Shown here piece by piece: positions 54,201 through 60,200 of a DNA stretch of 64,000 nt. Below the pieces are notes generated by a model that was not told the DNA's origin, searched no databases, and was given only the letters and a program-made list of their open reading frames with translations. The DNA is from Pyxicephalus adspersus (lineage: Eukaryota; Chordata; Amphibia; Anura; Pyxicephalidae), in contig NC_092868.1 in assembly GCF_032062135.1 (NCBI RefSeq), positions 48,961,163 through 49,025,162 on the forward strand, in the 5' to 3' direction. The first letter of the stretch is position 1. Each line of letters opens with the position of its first letter. The position numbers and the translations under genes are program-made.

Positions 54201-57200
54201 GTGGAGACTAAAGTGCTGAAATATGAAGGGTCTGAGCAGCTGTGTTTGGGTCCCAATTATTCATTTATATTCCCTCTGCACTTGTTTAACAATAGAAACA
54301 GCATAAATGGCTTGTGTTTTTCCATTGCTGCATTCGAATGCTTACATGCGCCGCTACTTCTTGGAGGGGCTTGAAGTGTCAGTAAATTAGCAGACAAATT
54401 CAAGTGGAAATACAGAACATTGCTCAGCTTCTATGAAAACAGCCCTAGGATCAGGGAATTCTTTCATTTTAGATGCTGTGAGGCATTTAGTGCTATATCA
54501 GGCCACCTCAAACCCTCCCTGCCAGGAAGGGGAATGTTTTAGCAAATCTGGACACCCAGTGGTACATTCCAATGATAAATTTACCAATGTGTTCTTTTTT
54601 TTATGCTGTAATGGAACTGGAATTGTTGTAGAGGTCTCCAGGGGTTTACATATCTGGGATCCCTTTCCCAACAGGGAGTTCCTTCTCCAATGACAGTCAG
54701 GGCAAGTGGGCACTTCTTTACTAATGACCAATAAAAGGAGGCACCTAAACTCTGATCACCAATGTAAGGAGGCTTTTCCCCACTGATCACCAATGTAAGG
54801 GGGAATTCCTCTACTGCCCACCAATATAAGGGGGCATTTCTCAAATGACCAGCATTATAAGGGGCCATTTCTCCACTCATCACCAATATAAGGGGGCATT
54901 TCTTAGCTGACCACCAATAAGAGGGGGCGTTTCTCAGCTGACCACCAATATGAGGGGGTATTTCTCAGATGACCACCAATAGGAGGGGGCATTTCTCAGC
55001 TGACCACCAATATGAGGGGGCATTTCTCAGCTGACCACCAAATAAGGGGGCATTTCTCCACTGACTATCAATGTAAGGAGATACTTGACCACTCAGCTCC
55101 AATGTAAGGAGGCATTTCTCCATTAACCACCAATATAAGGGAGCATTTTGTCAAACACCACCAATGTAAGGAGCATTTCTTCTCAATGACCACTGGTGAT
55201 AGACCAGCATACATAGATCTACCAGCAAAGTTAGGTGCATCTATTATCGCACTGACTTTCAATTTCATAACGCACTTCTGCCAATAGCCACTAATTTCAG
55301 GGTTTTTTTTACCTGCTAAACATTATTGTAAAAGGGCATTTTTTTCGTAATCTAGGGGGTACTTCTAAATGGTCAACCAATAAGGGGTACTTATCCAATG
55401 ATCGCCATCAGGAGGCACTCCTCCACTAACAAAACAGGGCTTTTCATTGACCTCCAACGTATAAAGGCATCTCTTTATGGACCTCCAATGCAAGGAGGTA
55501 TTTCATCAATAGGCACCAATGGAGGCCCATCTTTGGAATTCTGTTTTTAAGAGATGCTTCTACCACTAACCACCACACAGTCTACTATTAAAGTTTCTTT
55601 TTTGCCAAATATTATGTGTGTGCACAGTGCTCCCTTTAGAAGATTAGGAAACCTTGCTAACAAAGGAGGATGAAATCAGTAGATTGAAGTCAGACCATTA
55701 TCATCAGAAATCAGTAGACTGAAATCAGACCACTAGCAAATGTAAAAGTTTTAATAAACAGGGGGACAAGACAGGCTGTAGAATTACTGAGGGCTTTGTA
55801 AATGAGAACTAAAGTATGAATTTAATCCTTGCATCAACAGGGAATAAGTGCAATGACTGAGAGAGAAGGCCCGAAGCAGTAGGAAGGAAAGATAATTCTG
55901 ACGGCTGAATTCGTAATTGATTGTAGAGCTTCCAACTTAGTAAGTCATTTGTTAAGACTTACCATATCAGTCCAGGGTGATTATTGCATTTGTTTTAAAA
56001 CTTTTTTTTTATTTCATTATTACAGAGAATTTACAAAAACGTTATTGTATACATTACTATTGTAATAGAATCACCACCAAAGCAAATGTGACTTTATCTA
56101 TTCAAGGATTGACTACTATTATTTTACAGCTCACCTGTGTCATCTCTTCCTTGCAGAACGCCGGGGATTTTCTCTGATCCGGATGCAAGAGTGTTTGGAG
56201 GAAGTAAATGGAATATATCTTGCAGCCCGTTGTGTCTGCGCACACTGTACTGAATTTGGCTTTTCTCAATCAACGTCATGTGTCTGTTCACTGCAAGAAA
56301 ACCATTACAAGCGCTGAGAGCGAATCTAATCACTGCTATTTCACTTTGAAATGCACATCAAAGTGCACCGAATGCTTTTTGTTTTGTCTTAGTCTTTATC
56401 ATTCCAGGAAAAAAAAAAAAAAAACTAAGAACAACGCTGGATGTTTTCAACACATTATATATAATTTCTTGAAGTTCTGATCACCAAATCGAACATTACC
56501 TTAAAGGGTACCTGTACTTTTAAAACACATTAGCTTTGTAAGACACGGATTATTATTTTCTGACATTTAGGCTGGGTTATAAGAAGCATGTCACATGGGT
56601 GACTGTTAGTGACAACTTGCAAGAGACGGCATCAATAGGAGACACACAAAGCATTCACTTTCTAATGGCAGTACTGGCCAGACAAGCAAGACGTCACCCC
56701 ATCGCTGCTTCCATGCTAGCAAGCAAGATTATATAGCATTCCAGGGTAAAGAAGAAGCATTTCAAATGCTAAAAAATGGTTTCTGCACCTTGTGATTGCC
56801 TCTGGCATCGGCCCTGATTTATTAAAGCTCCTCAAGACTGGAGAAGGTAGACTATCATGGTGAACCAGGGAATGGACCTGATTTAGAATTGAACACATTT
56901 GCCAACTAATTGAATAAACCATTCTATGTTTGCTGGGTCATCCAGGTTCTCCCATGATAGTCTATCTTCAGCCTTGGACAGCTTTAATAAATCAGACCCT
57001 TTGTGTCATAATCAATAGTGTGACATCAACCTATCTACAAACAACAAACTAGAAAAAAGTCGGCATCTGCTCTATATATTGTTTCTTTTTCCAAATCAGG
57101 GTTTTTCAGCACAAACATCCTGATGTCATTGTTAGAGGACTTTGATTGTTATGTTTTCAATTGTTTTTATTCTGCATTATACCAATTACAATTGTAAATG

Positions 57201-60200
57201 TATGCAAGATGAATATTTGAGTTGTCTGTGCAAGGACTGCCAAAATTAACTTACAAGGAGTCTAATCAAATTGAAAGAAAGTGAAAGGGATATGGAAATA
57301 AAAGAAAGAGGTGCAGTGCAGCAAAGTCACTAAATACCACTGCTATGTGGATACTGCATATGTAATAAACCATTATGGCCCCCACATGTACATATAAAAC
57401 TACGTACTATACACAGAAACAAGAGTATAAAAAAAAACACCATCATTACCATAACCATTACCATATCACACTCATCGACTTGCTTAAAAAAATGGCTACT
57501 ACAGTTCCCCTTTAAGTTGATTTCATTATGGTAGAAGTGGTGTTCAGACCCTCGAGCCATTTAAAAGTGTACATGCGTGTCTTGAAACAACTTAGTCTAA
57601 TTTGAAAAAGCTGTTGCCTTGCCCATATCTACTCCAAATTAAATAGTTGAGGAAAAAGGGAGCTTGAGCAGGTTTGTGAATTATATCCCCTCCTTGACAA
57701 TTTATGCAGGTGCTGGGCGCAGCATGTTAATTAATATGTGCCTGGCACAAAACTCAGCTAATTATTATACACAAAATAGAACAAGCTTGGCATGGTTTGT
57801 GCAGGCCTCTTGCAGGGTGGGCATTTAAGCCCCACACCTCCTCCAAGAAAATCATAGATGTGTTGCATATTTTAAATGTAGACAAGTACTTTCTTTTTAA
57901 AGTGACCTTCTTTTTATTTCTTTATATGATTCAGCATGAAAAGTTTTCTTTATGGTATAGAAATGGAAAATGATTGCTCTTCAGATCCTGATGAATTGGC
58001 ATGTAATGGGGGAGTGTATGTACCGTTCCACAGGTCTCCCTTTCTGTTACCTCAACCAGAGCTTTGTATGAATATGGACCATTTAGCTGAATGATTCTAT
58101 TATCTACATCAGGGTTGTCAAACACTGGACCATGGCCCAAATCTGTCCCTCAAGGTCCTTTTTTTTGGGCCCCCCCAAAGATTTCAGAAAATGAACTACA
58201 TCTCGCCTGTCCGCGTTACCACCTATCATCATCATTTTCAATACATGCAATACAAAGACATTATTCCTGTACACCCACCATGTGACACAAAGCCTAGGCA
58301 ATGATCACATGGTGCCTGACTACCAGGGGTATTGTGTTTGTTTCAATCCATTAGGGACTGCATGGTGTAATATTTAGTGTCAGACAAACTTGTGATGTGA
58401 AAGGATGAACAACACACAGCCTGCATAGATAGATAGAAATGAGTATTTTAAACCCTAAAGTGTGTGTAGAGGGGTTTCTTTTTGTTAGTTATGAATGAAG
58501 TAGTAAACGTCCTCAATTTTTTCAATAAATTTCAAGTTTGGCCCTCGACTTGGTCTAAGTTTTTAATTTCGGCACTCTGTGTATTTGAGTTGACCACTTC
58601 CTTGATTTTACTTTCTTGGCAATGCATGATCACTTATTATCATCTGTAGTGACCTCTTAATTATTATTCCTGAAGAAGCAGACCAGTTCTGCGAAACGTG
58701 TAGAATAAGTCCACTTCATGTTATCCTAGGACATTATGGTATAATGTCAAGGTCATCCTTGTGGACTCTATTACAGCTATTAGCTTTATTAAAGTCTGTA
58801 GAGAATACACTTTCATCAGTGAAGCTGGATCATGCAGCAAACCTGGAATAGATTTCTCCAAAATCATTTGATATTTGCTAGCAAATGTTTTGAATCCTGA
58901 ACCAGATTCATTCCAGGTTTGCTGGATCAAAAACGTATCTTGCAAATCAATGGCCAGCTATTTGTTATTGTCTAATATGCAACTACTATTCTTCTAATTC
59001 ATTTTAATTGCATTAGATTAGGTTTCATGATTTTTTTTGCCATTTGTATTTGATGCCTTAAATGTTCCATTTGGAAATGTGTTACAAACTTGTGCATTAA
59101 TGGAGAGGTGGCATTTTATCGTAAATCTTTGATTCCTTTGGACCCCTCCCCAGAACTACAGTGTGTGTACCAACTAACCATATTAGACTAAAGAAAGAGC
59201 AAAAGGACAGAAGTGACTGCAATAAAGGACAAAATGGTAATAAAGAAAGGATATAATTACTTATTTATGATACACATGCTCAATTTTCTAACTAATTACT
59301 CTATAACATTACTATATAGTGAGTTAGTCAGGTTGAAAAAACGACCATCAAGTTCAACCAATACGGAAGTAAACATATCCCAGATATAAAACCCTATTGA
59401 CATAGTTGATCCAGAGGATGGCAAAAAAAAACTGGTAAATTTGCGCCACAGGGAAAAAAAAATTGTTTCTGATTCCATGAGGCAATCGGATGTTCCCTGG
59501 ATCAACAGACTTTGCTATCTTTAAAGATTTAATACCCAGTTAAATTATGTGCTAATGCACTATATATAGTTTATTAAAAATATGCACTATATAGCCAAAA
59601 GCATGTGGACGCACCTTATTGGGTACGGATAATGTTGCCTAATGCTAAGACATTTTAGATAACATTGAGTTTCCAACCATGTGGTAGAAGTTTGGGGAGG
59701 ATCCTTTCCTGTTCCAGCATGGCTAAGCACCTGAGCATAATGTCAGCTCCAGAAAGTAATGGTGTAAGGAGTCTATAGTAGAGAACATATGTTGCCTATA
59801 CAGAGCCCTGACCTCTAAATCATACTGAACACCTTTAAGATAAGTTGAAATAGTATGCAAGCCAGGCCTTCTCATTCAAGATCACAACGTGGCCCAACCT
59901 TTCCAGAAGAAAAAAGGCAGTTATGGAAGACAAGTGAGTATTGCAGAAAAAGACAGCCAATGTCCCTTATGCAATAACTTTTCTTACCTGCCCAATTGCC
60001 ATGTGAATTTTTTCTGAGCTATGCATGAGCACCTTAGCATTCGTTGCAAGGGTTACCCAGCAATCCCAGTTTCCCTTACGCATGCTGGGAAAGAATGAAC
60101 TCCCAATGCCCGTGTGGGAGTTATGTCATCCTACCACAGCCAATCCAGGAAGAAACAGAAAGATGGCGGCACCCAGCAATGGTGATAGGTGAGTATCACA

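Larger units (their letters stand above)
52597..56134. other. NPHP4 intron of 3.5 kb
   Basis: Contains the CR1 fragment (52985-53775), a hAT-like scrap (53874-53928), a unique stretch (53955-54375) and a minisatellite (54720-55535). No gene. Confidence 0.8.

Noticed and set aside
54720..55535. Regular repeats considered as a CRISPR-like array
   Set aside because: Units are contiguous and degenerate with no distinct spacers, in a eukaryotic intron.
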